From NCBI RefSeq assembly GCF_000252165.1, contig NZ_BAET01000028.1:1-64000 (forward strand): a stretch of DNA of 64,000 bases, written 5' to 3'. Below, in pieces: positions 52,210 to 61,401 of this stretch. Under the pieces are notes generated by a model. The model saw only the letters and a program-made list of their open reading frames with translations, made no database searches and was not told the DNA's origin. Origin of the DNA: Glaciecola punicea ACAM 611. Its GTDB lineage: Bacteria; Pseudomonadota; Gammaproteobacteria; Enterobacterales; Alteromonadaceae. The first letter of the stretch is position 1; each line of letters opens with the position of its first letter. The position numbers and the translations under genes were made by a program.

Positions 52210-52264
52210 GCTTGTAACAACTAAAAAAGCACCTAATACATAAGCTTTTTTAGTTGTTACAAGC
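52210..52264. terminator. 21-bp perfect inverted repeat, probable bidirectional terminator
   Basis: The arm 52210-52230 is the exact reverse complement of 52244-52264, around a 13-base loop. The loop-side end of the stem has AAAAAAGC opposite GCTTTTTT. It lies between convergent fba and ppx, 14 bp after fba and 16 bp before the ppx stop. Confidence 0.65.
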
Positions 52265-52279
52265 TGCTTTAAAGTAAGA

Positions 52280-53809
52280 CTACAGCAAGGTTAAATGCAT
52301 ATCTGTATGCTTTAAATAGTCATTTTCTTGACCAATATCAGCCAGTAATAAAGGCGATAATTCAAACCATTCTTGCGCAAAACCGAGCTTAAGCTCATTA
52401 TCTTCTACGGTAATAGTAAACTCAGGTAAGGTCGACTTTGAACGATTGATGTTTAGCAGCACCGCTAAACGTAAAATCACTAGCAGTTGAGTCAACTCTC
52501 TTTCACTTATACTTGCCTCTGTTAGCAAGTCGTCTTTGCGGATCTTTTTACGATGGAACCTAACTAAAGATGCAATTATTTGCTGCTGATCTTGGTTAAA
52601 TCCGGCCATCTCAGAGTATTGTAGTATATAGCTAGAGTGCTTTTGTATGCCTCTTGAATGTATTTGAAGGCCTACTTCGTGCAATAGCGCAGACCAGCCT
52701 AAGAAATGCCTGAGGGACGGTTTTTTGAGCTCCCACGCGTCTTTAACACTGTCAAAAATGTACATGCAGGTGGTAAGGACTTTGTGGGCGTAGTTTATAT
52801 CAACCGCATAGCGTGTAGCTAAGCTTTGGGCCGTGCGCACGCGCACATTTTGGCTGCTGTGATTAGGCTGCAGTTCATACAGAACACCTTCGCGCAGGGC
52901 TGCTTCACTAAACGCCATTTGGGTCACTTTTAACGATTGAAATATCGCAATTAAAATACATAGCCCAGCCACAAATACAGGCTGCCTATCTACACTTAAG
53001 CCTTCAAACTTAAGGGCTTCGCTGTGGCCTAATTCAATACATTGAGAAAGTAAATCAAGCAACGCTTGGTATGTTACTGGCGCATCTACAGACACGCCTT
53101 TTTTACTATTAATTACCGCGCACACCGCGCGTGCTGTGCCCGAACTGGCCACGGTCTGTTCCCACTTAAAGCGGTTTAAACTTATCGCAGCAAGTTCAAG
53201 TTCAACTTTGGCCGCGGTTACCGCTCTTCGTGTGGCGTCTTTGCTTATTTCGCCATTCTGGAAAAAGCGCTGCTGATGGCTAACGCAGCCTATTTGAATA
53301 CTTTTAGTAATTCTAGGCTCGGTGCCGCTGCCAATGGCGAATTCTGTAGAACCTCCGCCTATATCAAAAATTAAGCGCTCACCCGAATAGGAAGAGTTAC
53401 TGCCTATGCCTACAAAAATAAGCCGTGCTTCTTCATTGCCTGAAATAATTTCGATAGGAAAGGGCAGCACTTTACGCGCTTGGCGTAAAAACGCGCGTGA
53501 GTTCTTTGCTCGGCGCAGCGTGTGTGTTGCCACAACGCGAATCGCTCTTGGCTCAATGCCTTGCATTGATTCTTTCATACTTTCCAGTACGCTTACGCCT
53601 CGCGAGATTGCTTCGCTTGATAGAATATTGCGATCGTCTAAACCTTCCGCCAAGCGCACCTTTTGTTTTACCTTACTCACTACTTGAACAGCATCGGCAA
53701 CAACTCTTGCAACGACCAAATGAAAACTGTTTGAGCCTAAATCTAGGGCGGCATATAGTTCAGTTTTTGCGTGTTGCTTGTCGTTGAAAACTTGGTACAG
53801 GTCGCTCAA
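52280..53809 (-). CDS. ppx: exopolyphosphatase (Ppx/GppA family)
   Basis: A 509-residue enzyme that removes terminal phosphates from polyphosphate. The ASKHA-fold N half has AALDLGSNSFHLVVARV and LIFDIGGGSTEFAIGSG; a C-terminal HD-like helical domain includes WSALLHEVGLQIHSRGIQKHSSYIL. The start is TTG 53809, directly abutting the ppk stop codon (TAG), with AGGAG upstream inside ppk. Ppx and GppA are close paralogues; the ppk neighbour favours Ppx. Confidence 0.9.
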   Translation of the reverse strand: MSDLYQVFNDKQHAKTELYAALDLGSNSFHLVVARVVADAVQVVSKVKQKVRLAEGLDDRNILSSEAISRGVSVLESMKESMQGIEPRAIRVVATHTLRRAKNSRAFLRQARKVLPFPIEIISGNEEARLIFVGIGSNSSYSGERLIFDIGGGSTEFAIGSGTEPRITKSIQIGCVSHQQRFFQNGEISKDATRRAVTAAKVELELAAISLNRFKWEQTVASSGTARAVCAVINSKKGVSVDAPVTYQALLDLLSQCIELGHSEALKFEGLSVDRQPVFVAGLCILIAIFQSLKVTQMAFSEAALREGVLYELQPNHSSQNVRVRTAQSLATRYAVDINYAHKVLTTCMYIFDSVKDAWELKKPSLRHFLGWSALLHEVGLQIHSRGIQKHSSYILQYSEMAGFNQDQQQIIASLVRFHRKKIRKDDLLTEASISERELTQLLVILRLAVLLNINRSKSTLPEFTITVEDNELKLGFAQEWFELSPLLLADIGQENDYLKHTDMHLTLL

Positions 53810-55882
53810 CTAGAACTCCTCTCGTTTGGTTAAATATTCGTGAGTTTGTATTTGTGAACGTATGTTTTTACGATTGCCTCGTTTCACATACTCGTTAGTT
53901 TGCTTTTCATCAATAACACGGGCTTTTAGGGTGTCTTGAAATTGAAGTTCAAGTAAATCTATCAGCATCTGCTTAGCGTCTTCATCAAATACCGGGCAGC
54001 CAACCTCAATGCGGTAATCCATGTTGCGTGTCATCCAGTCGGCTGAGGATATAAACACCTTACGCTCGCCGCCGTTTTCAAACACCATTATGCGCGGATG
54101 CTCTAAAAAGCGATCTACAATACTGATTATACTAATGTTTTCACTTCGTCCTTTAACGCCCGGTATTAACGAGCACATTCCTCTGCATATAATTCTGATT
54201 CTTACACCGGCCTGCGATGCGCGATACAAATCGTCAATGAGCTCTGGGTCAACCAAGTTATTCAGTTTAATCGTAATGCAGGCCTTGTTGCCTTCTGTGT
54301 GGCGCTGAATTTCTTGGCGAATAAGCGATTGTATTTTACTACGCGCATTAATAGGCGAGACCTGCAGCAGGTTGAAGCGGTACTTACGATAGGGGTTTAT
54401 GATCATCTCAAAGACTTCAATACCCTCTAGTCCAAGCTCTTGGTTGCAGGTAAACAGTGAAAAATCAGTGTAGATCCTCGCCGTTTTTTCATTAAAGTTA
54501 CCGGTGCCAAAGTGCGAATAGTGGCGCAGTTTGCCGCGTTCCTCGCGCGTAACAATACACAGTTTACTATGAATTTTTACCGAAGGGTTGCCCAAAATCA
54601 CTTTAATGCCCGCGTCGGTCATGCGTTTTGACCAAGCAATGTTATTTTCTTCATCAAAGCGGGCGCGAAGCTCCACCACCACTGTCACTTTTTTACCATT
54701 ATCAACGGCGTCAACCAAAGAGTTAATTATGCGTGAACCTTTGGCAACTCGGTACATATTCAGCCTAATATGTTTAACCATGGGATCAAAAGCGGCCTGG
54801 CGCACAAATTCTGTAAAATGCAAAAAGTCGTGATACGGGTAGTAAAGCAAAATATCTTGCTTGTTTATGGCTTGAAAAACAGTGTCGTGTTGGGCAAAGG
54901 TTTTGTTCCTTATGCGCGCTAGGGGCGCATATTCTAAGTAAGCACGCCCCACATTTGGAAAGCTAATAAAGTCTTTGAAGTTGCGGTAATGCCCCGCCGA
55001 TTGAATGGTATCAGAAGATGAAATACGCAGGCGTTTGCGTAAATCTGCAATCATCTCATTGGGCATGCCAAAGTCGTGAATAATGCGTACGGGCTCAGCA
55101 ATTAAGCGCTGTTTCATGCTTTCCGACATTTTTTCTACGTAGCTTTCGTCAATCTCGTCGTTTATGGAATACTCTGCGTCGCGGGTAATCTTAAACGAAT
55201 AGGCTTCAGCGTTTTCAAACTTGACAAAACCCCTAAAAATTTCGTGAACGCACAGCTTTATAATGTCATCAAGTAAAATGATTTGTTTCTTTTTGCGAGT
55301 GCGTTGAGGTGGTAACACAATAAAGCGGTCGGTGGCGTTAGTGGGGATTTCTACCACCGCATATCTAGTGGTTCTGCCGGGACGATACAGGGCCACATCT
55401 AAATAAACCGAGCTGTCGTTTAGACGCTGAATTAGCTGTACTTTATTGTCTAGTAAAATGGGTGCTACATGACGCAGAACATGATTACGAAAGTATTCTT
55501 GTACCCATTGATTTTGCGTCTGGCTAAGCTGGGAATGATGCAAAATGAAAATATTATAGCGTTCTAATTCTTTCGTGACTTTGCGGTGTGTTTGGTCAAA
55601 TTTGGCTGACAGGCCGCGCACTTTTTCATGAATACGCGTCAGCAAAGAGATTAATTCGGCGGCTGTATCAAACTGTTCTTCGTTTTGACTAATGGTAATA
55701 AGGCGTTTTACATCGGCCACCCGCACACGATAGAACTCGTCTAAATTATTGCTATAAATCCCCAAAAACCGCAGACGTTCAACTAAAGGGGTATTTATAT
55801 CTTCTGCCTCTTGTAACACACGTTCGTTAAATGCAAGCCAACTGATTTCTTTAGGGAAATACAAAATACTCATGCTAGTCAT
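53810..55882 (-). CDS. ppk1: polyphosphate kinase 1
   Basis: A 690-residue kinase polymerising the gamma-phosphate of ATP into polyphosphate. It has the N-terminal helical domain (YFPKEISWLAFNERVLQEAED), the head domain, and two PLD-like catalytic domains: VVELRARFDEENNIAWSKRMTDAGIKVILG with HSKLCIVTREE (phospho-accepting His in this block) and ICRGMCSLIPGVKG, ISSADWMTRNMDYRIEVG. The first ATG, 55882, sits only three bases after AAGGAA, so ATG 55873 (MSILYFPKE) may be the real start. It is co-transcribed with ppx. Confidence 0.95.
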   Translation of the reverse strand: MTSMSILYFPKEISWLAFNERVLQEAEDINTPLVERLRFLGIYSNNLDEFYRVRVADVKRLITISQNEEQFDTAAELISLLTRIHEKVRGLSAKFDQTHRKVTKELERYNIFILHHSQLSQTQNQWVQEYFRNHVLRHVAPILLDNKVQLIQRLNDSSVYLDVALYRPGRTTRYAVVEIPTNATDRFIVLPPQRTRKKKQIILLDDIIKLCVHEIFRGFVKFENAEAYSFKITRDAEYSINDEIDESYVEKMSESMKQRLIAEPVRIIHDFGMPNEMIADLRKRLRISSSDTIQSAGHYRNFKDFISFPNVGRAYLEYAPLARIRNKTFAQHDTVFQAINKQDILLYYPYHDFLHFTEFVRQAAFDPMVKHIRLNMYRVAKGSRIINSLVDAVDNGKKVTVVVELRARFDEENNIAWSKRMTDAGIKVILGNPSVKIHSKLCIVTREERGKLRHYSHFGTGNFNEKTARIYTDFSLFTCNQELGLEGIEVFEMIINPYRKYRFNLLQVSPINARSKIQSLIRQEIQRHTEGNKACITIKLNNLVDPELIDDLYRASQAGVRIRIICRGMCSLIPGVKGRSENISIISIVDRFLEHPRIMVFENGGERKVFISSADWMTRNMDYRIEVGCPVFDEDAKQMLIDLLELQFQDTLKARVIDEKQTNEYVKRGNRKNIRSQIQTHEYLTKREEF

Positions 55883-55914
55883 AGTTCCTTGTTTTTGATA
55901 GTATTTATACAGAA

Positions 55915-56418
55915 TTACTTCTCTTTTAAGTCTACCATTAAATCATCTGCAATACCTTCTATTGCGGCACGTAGCTTAGTGGTATCAATATTTTCAGAGG
56001 TTTCTACCACAATATTTGCGCTAAAGAGTAAATTCCCCCAGTTGGGTGCGCTTTCGCATTTTGTGTCTAGCTCAACGATGTTTAAATCAAAGCGTGTTAA
56101 GGCGCTCGTTACGTCCGACACTATGCCTTTGCGATCGTTGCCGGTCACTTTTATGCGAATGCGCTTAGTGTTTGTTGATGTCGCCTCATTTGCGGGCAAT
56201 AGGGTTATTTGTAAGTTTGACAGCGCGTGGCAGTCACGCACTAAACTGCTGTGATTTTCTTTGGGCAGCATTATTTCTACAAACCCAGCAAAATGGCCGC
56301 TTAAATGGCAAAAACTACTGCGCAGCCAGTTACCATCGGCCTTGGCAACTGCACTGGCAACCTCGTCTACTAAGCCTAATTTGTCTGCCCCTATTATCGA
56401 AAGTACCATTGCCTGCAT
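55915..56418 (-). CDS. ACT-domain protein, GcvR-like
   Basis: A 167-residue protein of two ACT domains: AMVLSIIGADKLGLVDEVASAVAKADGNWLRSSFCHLSGHFAGFVEI (1-80) and IRIKVTGNDRKGIVSDVTSALTRFDLNIVELDTKC (about 90-165). This is the architecture of GcvR, the E. coli repressor partner of GcvA for glycine cleavage. It begins the leftward set with ppk1 and ppx, 32 bp ahead of ppk1, and is divergent from pstC. Whether it regulates glycine cleavage here or senses another ligand is not known. Confidence 0.8.
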   Translation of the reverse strand: MQAMVLSIIGADKLGLVDEVASAVAKADGNWLRSSFCHLSGHFAGFVEIMLPKENHSSLVRDCHALSNLQITLLPANEATSTNTKRIRIKVTGNDRKGIVSDVTSALTRFDLNIVELDTKCESAPNWGNLLFSANIVVETSENIDTTKLRAAIEGIADDLMVDLKEK

Positions 56419-56514
56419 ATTCTTGATTCCTTATAGTTGATTTGTGGGTGGTAAAGTGTTTTTATAATCGCAAAATCACATCTTGTTTATGAAATGTAAA
56501 CCCAATTCTATGTA

Positions 56515-58872
56515 ATGAAAAGCAAAACTACCCTATTTGAGAAACGCCGTTTTCGCCGTGACTACTTTTTTAAGCTAGTTGTTACTGCGTTTGGCCTATT
56601 GGTGTTGGCCATTTTTGCCACCTTACTACTACATATACTCACAAATGCCTTGCCCTTGCTGCAATCGCCTAAAAGCGAAAGAATCCATAATACCTTAAGT
56701 AGCTTTGCTAGCAACAGTATTGGCCTTACTCAACTGCAGGGGGAATGGGTGAATTTAAGCGTAAAAGACTGTGCGCTGTATCTAAGCGCAAGCGTGTCTT
56801 TAGCCCACGACGGCAGTGCTAGCGTTAACCCTGCTAATCGCGCGATTAAAAAATTTGCACCAAACTGCACTAAACATATCATTGCCTTAGCAGGCGATCA
56901 AAATCAACATGTAGTAGTGTTGACCAGTGACAATGTCTTAGAAATATATTATTTAGAAAATAAAGATTCTTTCTTCTTAACATCGTCTATTGCACTGCCA
57001 GATGAATTTAGTCAAACAAACTCAAGTACTTGGAACATTTCTTTAAGTGGCGAAGAACTATTTATTCAACGCCCCGTTCGCACGCAAAGTCGTGTTAATA
57101 ATATCCTCACTCTCAGGCACAGCTTTTCAAGCTTAGAGGCGCCCACTATCAGATTATATGAAGGTGCGATGCGTTTGTTGCCTATCGTACCGTTTGAGCA
57201 AGTGTTAGTGGCGACGCATAACGAACTGCGAATGTACGATAGTCAATTGAACATTATTCAAACGTTGGTGCTGGATGAAGCCGGTAATTTTACTGACGTA
57301 TCCAACAGCGTAATCAATAATACAATCAATAATACAATCAACAGTACAGTTAACAGCGCAATGACAGACAAGGCTAAAGCTTATGAAAACGGCAGATCCA
57401 CACACAATGAAGCGAACATTAATGCGCTTAGTCTTTCGCCATCGTCACTCGACATCTTTGTGCGCTCAGTAGAGCCTAACATAGACCATAGCAATGATAA
57501 CAAACAAGCTAGCAACAACGATAAAAATACAAATAGCCGCGTCAGCCTGAACAAATTTACACTTGTTAACAACAGCGGTGATTTCTTATTAAGAAAGACT
57601 TTAGCATTGCCTATGCCAATAGAAATGGGCCTAGGCACGTTGCACACAGCGTTTGATTTACAACATAACGCTGGTTTTTTCGTAGATGAACACGGTCACT
57701 TAATCTTAATGAATATTGTGACAGGCGACATAAAGCTACAAAAAACCTTAAAGGGCCCAATTAGCAGAATCAACTATGCGCAAGGCCAGCTGCAGCTAAG
57801 CTTAGACGACAGGTTTGAGCTATATCAAATTAGCCAGCTCCAAGGCATGACAAGCATGCAAATACTGTTCGGTAAAAACGACTATGCCGGCTATGCCAGT
57901 AAAGAGTATTTATGGCAAACTTCGGTGTCGAATGCGTCTCAATCGCCCAAATATAGCGTTATTCCGTTAATCATGGGGAGTGTAAAAGCATCTGTTCTGG
58001 CGCTTATCGTAGCGTTGCCGCTAGCCCTTGGCGCGGCTATTTACACGGCTTACTTTGCACCTCCCCATATTCGCAATGCCATCAAGCCAAGTATTGAAAT
58101 GCTAGAGGCTATTCCTTCGGTAATTATCGGCTTTATAGCCGCGGTGTGGCTGGCACCTTTTGCCGAGCGCTATCTAATTTCCATTTTCTCGGTGCTTATA
58201 TTATTACCTTTTGTGGTCTTAATTATTGCCGCGATCCACGGATTTTTACACAGCAGAATTGCGCATAAGAAGCTGGATAACTGGCAGCTTCCTCTAAACG
58301 CTTCGCTGCTGCTGCTTGGAGTCGTCTTTATTTTCGCATTAAGCTTATTAATTACTGACTACTCACACAGTAAGGGTTATGACTCGCTGGTGCTAGTAGC
58401 GTCTAATTTAACCCTGTCAAAAACCGCTATTGTAGTGTCACTAGCGCTTGGTGTGGCCATTGCCCCTACGATTTATACCTTAATTGACGACGCCTTATTT
58501 GAAGTGCCAGAAGGGGTAAAACAAGCATCATTTGCCTTGGGCGCGACCAAAGTTCAAACCCTCGTAAGAGTGGTGTTGGTGGTGGCATTTCCCAGTATAG
58601 TATCGGCCATTATGTTGGGCTTTGGGCGGGCCTTTGGTGAAACCATGATTGTTCTAATGGTGACCGGCAATACGCCTATTGCCAAATGGGATTTACTCTC
58701 AGGTTTGCGCACATTAACCTCAAATCTAGCCATAGAGCTGCAAGAAGCGCCGGTCGACAGTACCGTATATCATATTTTATTTTTGACCGCCGCTATCTTG
58801 TTTGCCTTCACTTTTGTAGTGAATACCATTGCTGCTTTGCTAAAACGTAGGATGCACAACAATGATCAGTAA
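56515..58872 (+). CDS. pstC: phosphate ABC transporter permease PstC, enlarged
   Basis: A 785-residue permease, more than twice the E. coli PstC (319). A first membrane helix at about 22-48 is followed by some 430 periplasmic-looking residues with beta-propeller-like strands and a low-complexity Asn/Ser stretch (about 260-345). The permease proper starts near 480 (MGSVKASVLALIVALPLALGAAIYTAYF) and includes IEMLEAIPSVIIGFIAAVW and the ABC-contact EAA loop GATKVQTLVRVVLVVAFPSIVSA. pstA overlaps its end by 11 bp. I found no Pho box before it by eye. Enlarged PstC forms occur in related marine bacteria. Confidence 0.88.
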   Translation: MKSKTTLFEKRRFRRDYFFKLVVTAFGLLVLAIFATLLLHILTNALPLLQSPKSERIHNTLSSFASNSIGLTQLQGEWVNLSVKDCALYLSASVSLAHDGSASVNPANRAIKKFAPNCTKHIIALAGDQNQHVVVLTSDNVLEIYYLENKDSFFLTSSIALPDEFSQTNSSTWNISLSGEELFIQRPVRTQSRVNNILTLRHSFSSLEAPTIRLYEGAMRLLPIVPFEQVLVATHNELRMYDSQLNIIQTLVLDEAGNFTDVSNSVINNTINNTINSTVNSAMTDKAKAYENGRSTHNEANINALSLSPSSLDIFVRSVEPNIDHSNDNKQASNNDKNTNSRVSLNKFTLVNNSGDFLLRKTLALPMPIEMGLGTLHTAFDLQHNAGFFVDEHGHLILMNIVTGDIKLQKTLKGPISRINYAQGQLQLSLDDRFELYQISQLQGMTSMQILFGKNDYAGYASKEYLWQTSVSNASQSPKYSVIPLIMGSVKASVLALIVALPLALGAAIYTAYFAPPHIRNAIKPSIEMLEAIPSVIIGFIAAVWLAPFAERYLISIFSVLILLPFVVLIIAAIHGFLHSRIAHKKLDNWQLPLNASLLLLGVVFIFALSLLITDYSHSKGYDSLVLVASNLTLSKTAIVVSLALGVAIAPTIYTLIDDALFEVPEGVKQASFALGATKVQTLVRVVLVVAFPSIVSAIMLGFGRAFGETMIVLMVTGNTPIAKWDLLSGLRTLTSNLAIELQEAPVDSTVYHILFLTAAILFAFTFVVNTIAALLKRRMHNNDQ
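57310..57357 (+). repeat. in-frame 12-bp minisatellite in pstC
   Basis: Four tandem 12-mers, the second being ACAATCAATAAT and the others differing at one to several positions, code for repeated (S/N)xxNNTIN-like tetrapeptides in the periplasmic insertion of PstC. The period keeps the reading frame. Confidence 0.8.
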
Positions 58873-60490
58873 ATTAAGCCTACTGACTAACAAATATGTG
58901 CGCGGTGATTATGCGCAGCAGTTCAAACAGTCTTTATTAGAAGTGCTGGCTATGCTTGCATGCGCCACTATTTTAATTGTACTAGTAGGTATTTTTGCTT
59001 TTATTGGCGTGCAGGGCGGGCGTTATTTTATGCCTATGTCTGCTTATCAGATCACGACTGTTCATACGCTATCGAACGCACAAGATGTGCAAGGAAAAGG
59101 CACGTCAGTGCCAGATAGGTCAGTTCAAAAGGAGCAAATTCAGTATACCCTCAGCCATTTGTCAGCCGCAGAGCTTGCCAGTAGCTTGCAGCAAAAGTTG
59201 CTTATTCAGTACATAGCCCAAACCCAAGAAATGCCAAAAATAACGGTCAGCGCAGCAGACAGTTTATACCAAATTAATACTACCTCAGGGCAAACCCTAG
59301 TAGGCAAATTCGTAAGCTTGCAAGAAGGCAGCAAGGTGTCGCAAAGCTTAGCGAATTTAGTTGTTTTGCAGTCAGAAGTGGCGCGTTTACAGCAAAATTT
59401 AAGCGACATTCAAATTCAGCGCCTGCAAAGTCTGCACCGGGCGATAAGTGAGCTTGACAATAAGCAGGTTGCAAGGGATACGCCGCTTTACCAAACTACC
59501 TTAGCCGAATTCATGCTTTGGCAAGCGCACGCCAACAATATTATTGAACAAATTGGCAGCTATAAAATAAATATTCGCCTAGACAGCGGCGAGCTCTTGA
59601 GTCTTGCCATAAATAAAGTGCAGGATATTTATCAGCCCAACCAGTTAAGCTCTTGGCAATCTATTGGCTACATTTTGAATAAAATAGTTGTATTTATAAG
59701 CGACTCGCCCAAGCAGGCCTCCACCAGTGGCGGTGTCTTTCCCGCCATATTTGGGACCTTACTAATGGTGATTATTATGGCCATAATAGTGACCCCCTTT
59801 GGTGCAATTGCGGCTATTTATTTACATGAATATGCACCCGACAACAGATTGACTACCACTATTCGTATTTGCGTAAGCAACATGGCCGCAGTGCCGTCAG
59901 TGGTGTATGGCGTGTTTGGCTTAGGTTTCTTTGTATACGTGCTAGGCGGCTCTATCGACAGCTTACTATATTCAGATAAGCTACCTTCGCCTACGTTTGG
60001 TGCGCCTGGTTTGTTATGGGCGTCGCTAACCATGGGTATACTGACCTTGCCGGTGGTGATTGTGGCCACTCAAGAAGGCTTAAGCCGCGTGCCGAGCAAT
60101 TTGCGCTCGGGTGCTATAGCGCTAGGCGCTACAAAATACGAAACCATCGTAAAAGTCGTGCTGCCAATGGCCAGTCCGGGTATTTTAACAGGTGTTATTT
60201 TAGCCATTGCACGCGCTGCTGGTGAAGTTGCGCCGCTTATTCTTGTAGGTGCCGTAAAGTTTGCACCCACACTACCCATAGACGGTGAGTTTCCATTCGT
60301 ACATTTAGAACGACAGTTTATGCATTTAGGCGTATTTATTTATGACGGTGCATTTCATAATCAAACGGAGTCGCAGGTATCGTCTTTAATGTTTGCTTCT
60401 TGTATGCTGCTGCTACTCGTTGTACTTTTACTTAACCTGTCTGCTATTTTATTGCGTAATAAGCTTAGAAATAAATATGAGCGGCTGTAA
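58862..60490 (+). CDS. pstA: phosphate ABC transporter permease PstA, enlarged
   Basis: A 542-residue permease (E. coli PstA is 296). One helix at about 25-52 leads into about 230 extra residues, with a helical stretch rich in Gln and Leu (LQSEVARLQQNLSDIQIQRLQSLH), before the permease domain beginning GGVFPAIFGTLLMVIIMAIIVTPFGAIAAIYLHEYAP. The EAA loop is GATKYETIVKVVLPMASPGILTGVILAIARAAGE. It overlaps pstC by 11 bp and precedes pstB by 44 bp. The N-terminal additions in both permeases suggest a paired periplasmic module. Confidence 0.9.
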   Translation: MISKLSLLTNKYVRGDYAQQFKQSLLEVLAMLACATILIVLVGIFAFIGVQGGRYFMPMSAYQITTVHTLSNAQDVQGKGTSVPDRSVQKEQIQYTLSHLSAAELASSLQQKLLIQYIAQTQEMPKITVSAADSLYQINTTSGQTLVGKFVSLQEGSKVSQSLANLVVLQSEVARLQQNLSDIQIQRLQSLHRAISELDNKQVARDTPLYQTTLAEFMLWQAHANNIIEQIGSYKINIRLDSGELLSLAINKVQDIYQPNQLSSWQSIGYILNKIVVFISDSPKQASTSGGVFPAIFGTLLMVIIMAIIVTPFGAIAAIYLHEYAPDNRLTTTIRICVSNMAAVPSVVYGVFGLGFFVYVLGGSIDSLLYSDKLPSPTFGAPGLLWASLTMGILTLPVVIVATQEGLSRVPSNLRSGAIALGATKYETIVKVVLPMASPGILTGVILAIARAAGEVAPLILVGAVKFAPTLPIDGEFPFVHLERQFMHLGVFIYDGAFHNQTESQVSSLMFASCMLLLLVVLLLNLSAILLRNKLRNKYERL

Positions 60491-60534
60491 TGAATGGTTG
60501 TAATGAATGACTATCATGAGCGAACATAAAAAAA

Positions 60535-61341
60535 ATGTTTAAACTATTTGAACGTGAGGCACTGTCTGTCGAAGAGTTCTCAAAAGAACAAACGAGTGTC
60601 GATGTTCGGCATTTATGCGTGTCGCTAAATGCCAAAAAGGTGCTAAACGACATTAGTATTCGCATACCTAAAAATAAGATTACCGCGCTTATTGGGCAAA
60701 GCGGCTGCGGTAAAACCACTTTGTTGAACAGCTTTAATCGTATGAATGAATTTATAAGTACGCATGAGATAAGCGGTGAAGTATGGATAGACAATCGTAA
60801 TATTTACGATAAGCGCGAACGGGTTTCAAGGCTTCGTAGCCAAATAGGCATGGTGTTCCAGCGTCCTAACCCGTTTCCGATGAGTATTTACGATAACGTC
60901 AGTTTTGGCCTGCGCATTCAAGGCGAAAAGCGTCGACGCTTTCTTGACGACAGCGTTGAAAAGGCCCTTCGAAACGCGGCTTTATGGGACGAGGTAAGAG
61001 ACAGGCTGTTTGAATCTGCACTCACGCTCTCGGGCGGTCAGCAGCAGCGCTTAATGATAGCAAGAGCCTTAGCCCTAGAGCCTAAAGTACTGTTGCTAGA
61101 CGAGCCTACCTCGGCGCTAGATCCCCTTACCACTTTGTATATAGAAGAACTAATGGTAGCGCTTAAACAGCAGTGCACCTTAATTATAGTGACACACAAT
61201 ATGCAGCAAGCGGCGAGGGTGTCTGACTACGCGGCGTTTATTCACAAGGGTGAATTAATTGAATATTCAGACAGTGATTCTTTATTTACTATGCCCAACA
61301 AACAGCAAACCGAAGACTATATTACAGGTCGGTATGGATAG
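60535..61341 (+). CDS. pstB: phosphate ABC transporter ATP-binding protein PstB
   Basis: A 268-residue ATPase with Walker [11 protein letters not shown] loop [16 protein letters not shown], signature LSGGQQQR, Walker [14 protein letters not shown] and H-loop [14 protein letters not shown]. It fits PstB over its full length. ATG 60535 has no good ribosome site. A second ATG at 60516 is one base out of frame across a run of eight A (60527-60534), so one A fewer would give a longer N terminus (MSEHKK-MFKLF). Confidence 0.94.
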   Translation: MFKLFEREALSVEEFSKEQTSVDVRHLCVSLNAKKVLNDISIRIPKNKITALIGQSGCGKTTLLNSFNRMNEFISTHEISGEVWIDNRNIYDKRERVSRLRSQIGMVFQRPNPFPMSIYDNVSFGLRIQGEKRRRFLDDSVEKALRNAALWDEVRDRLFESALTLSGGQQQRLMIARALALEPKVLLLDEPTSALDPLTTLYIEELMVALKQQCTLIIVTHNMQQAARVSDYAAFIHKGELIEYSDSDSLFTMPNKQQTEDYITGRYG

Positions 61342-61401
61342 CTTTATATGCGCGTTAAGGCGTTTACAGCCGTTATCAAGCGCTAATAGTGGGAGTCAGT
61401 A

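Noticed and set aside
56419-56514. Pho box before pstC
   Set aside because: No CTGTCAT-type direct repeats were found by eye; the TATAAT at 56463-56468 has no -35 at normal spacing.
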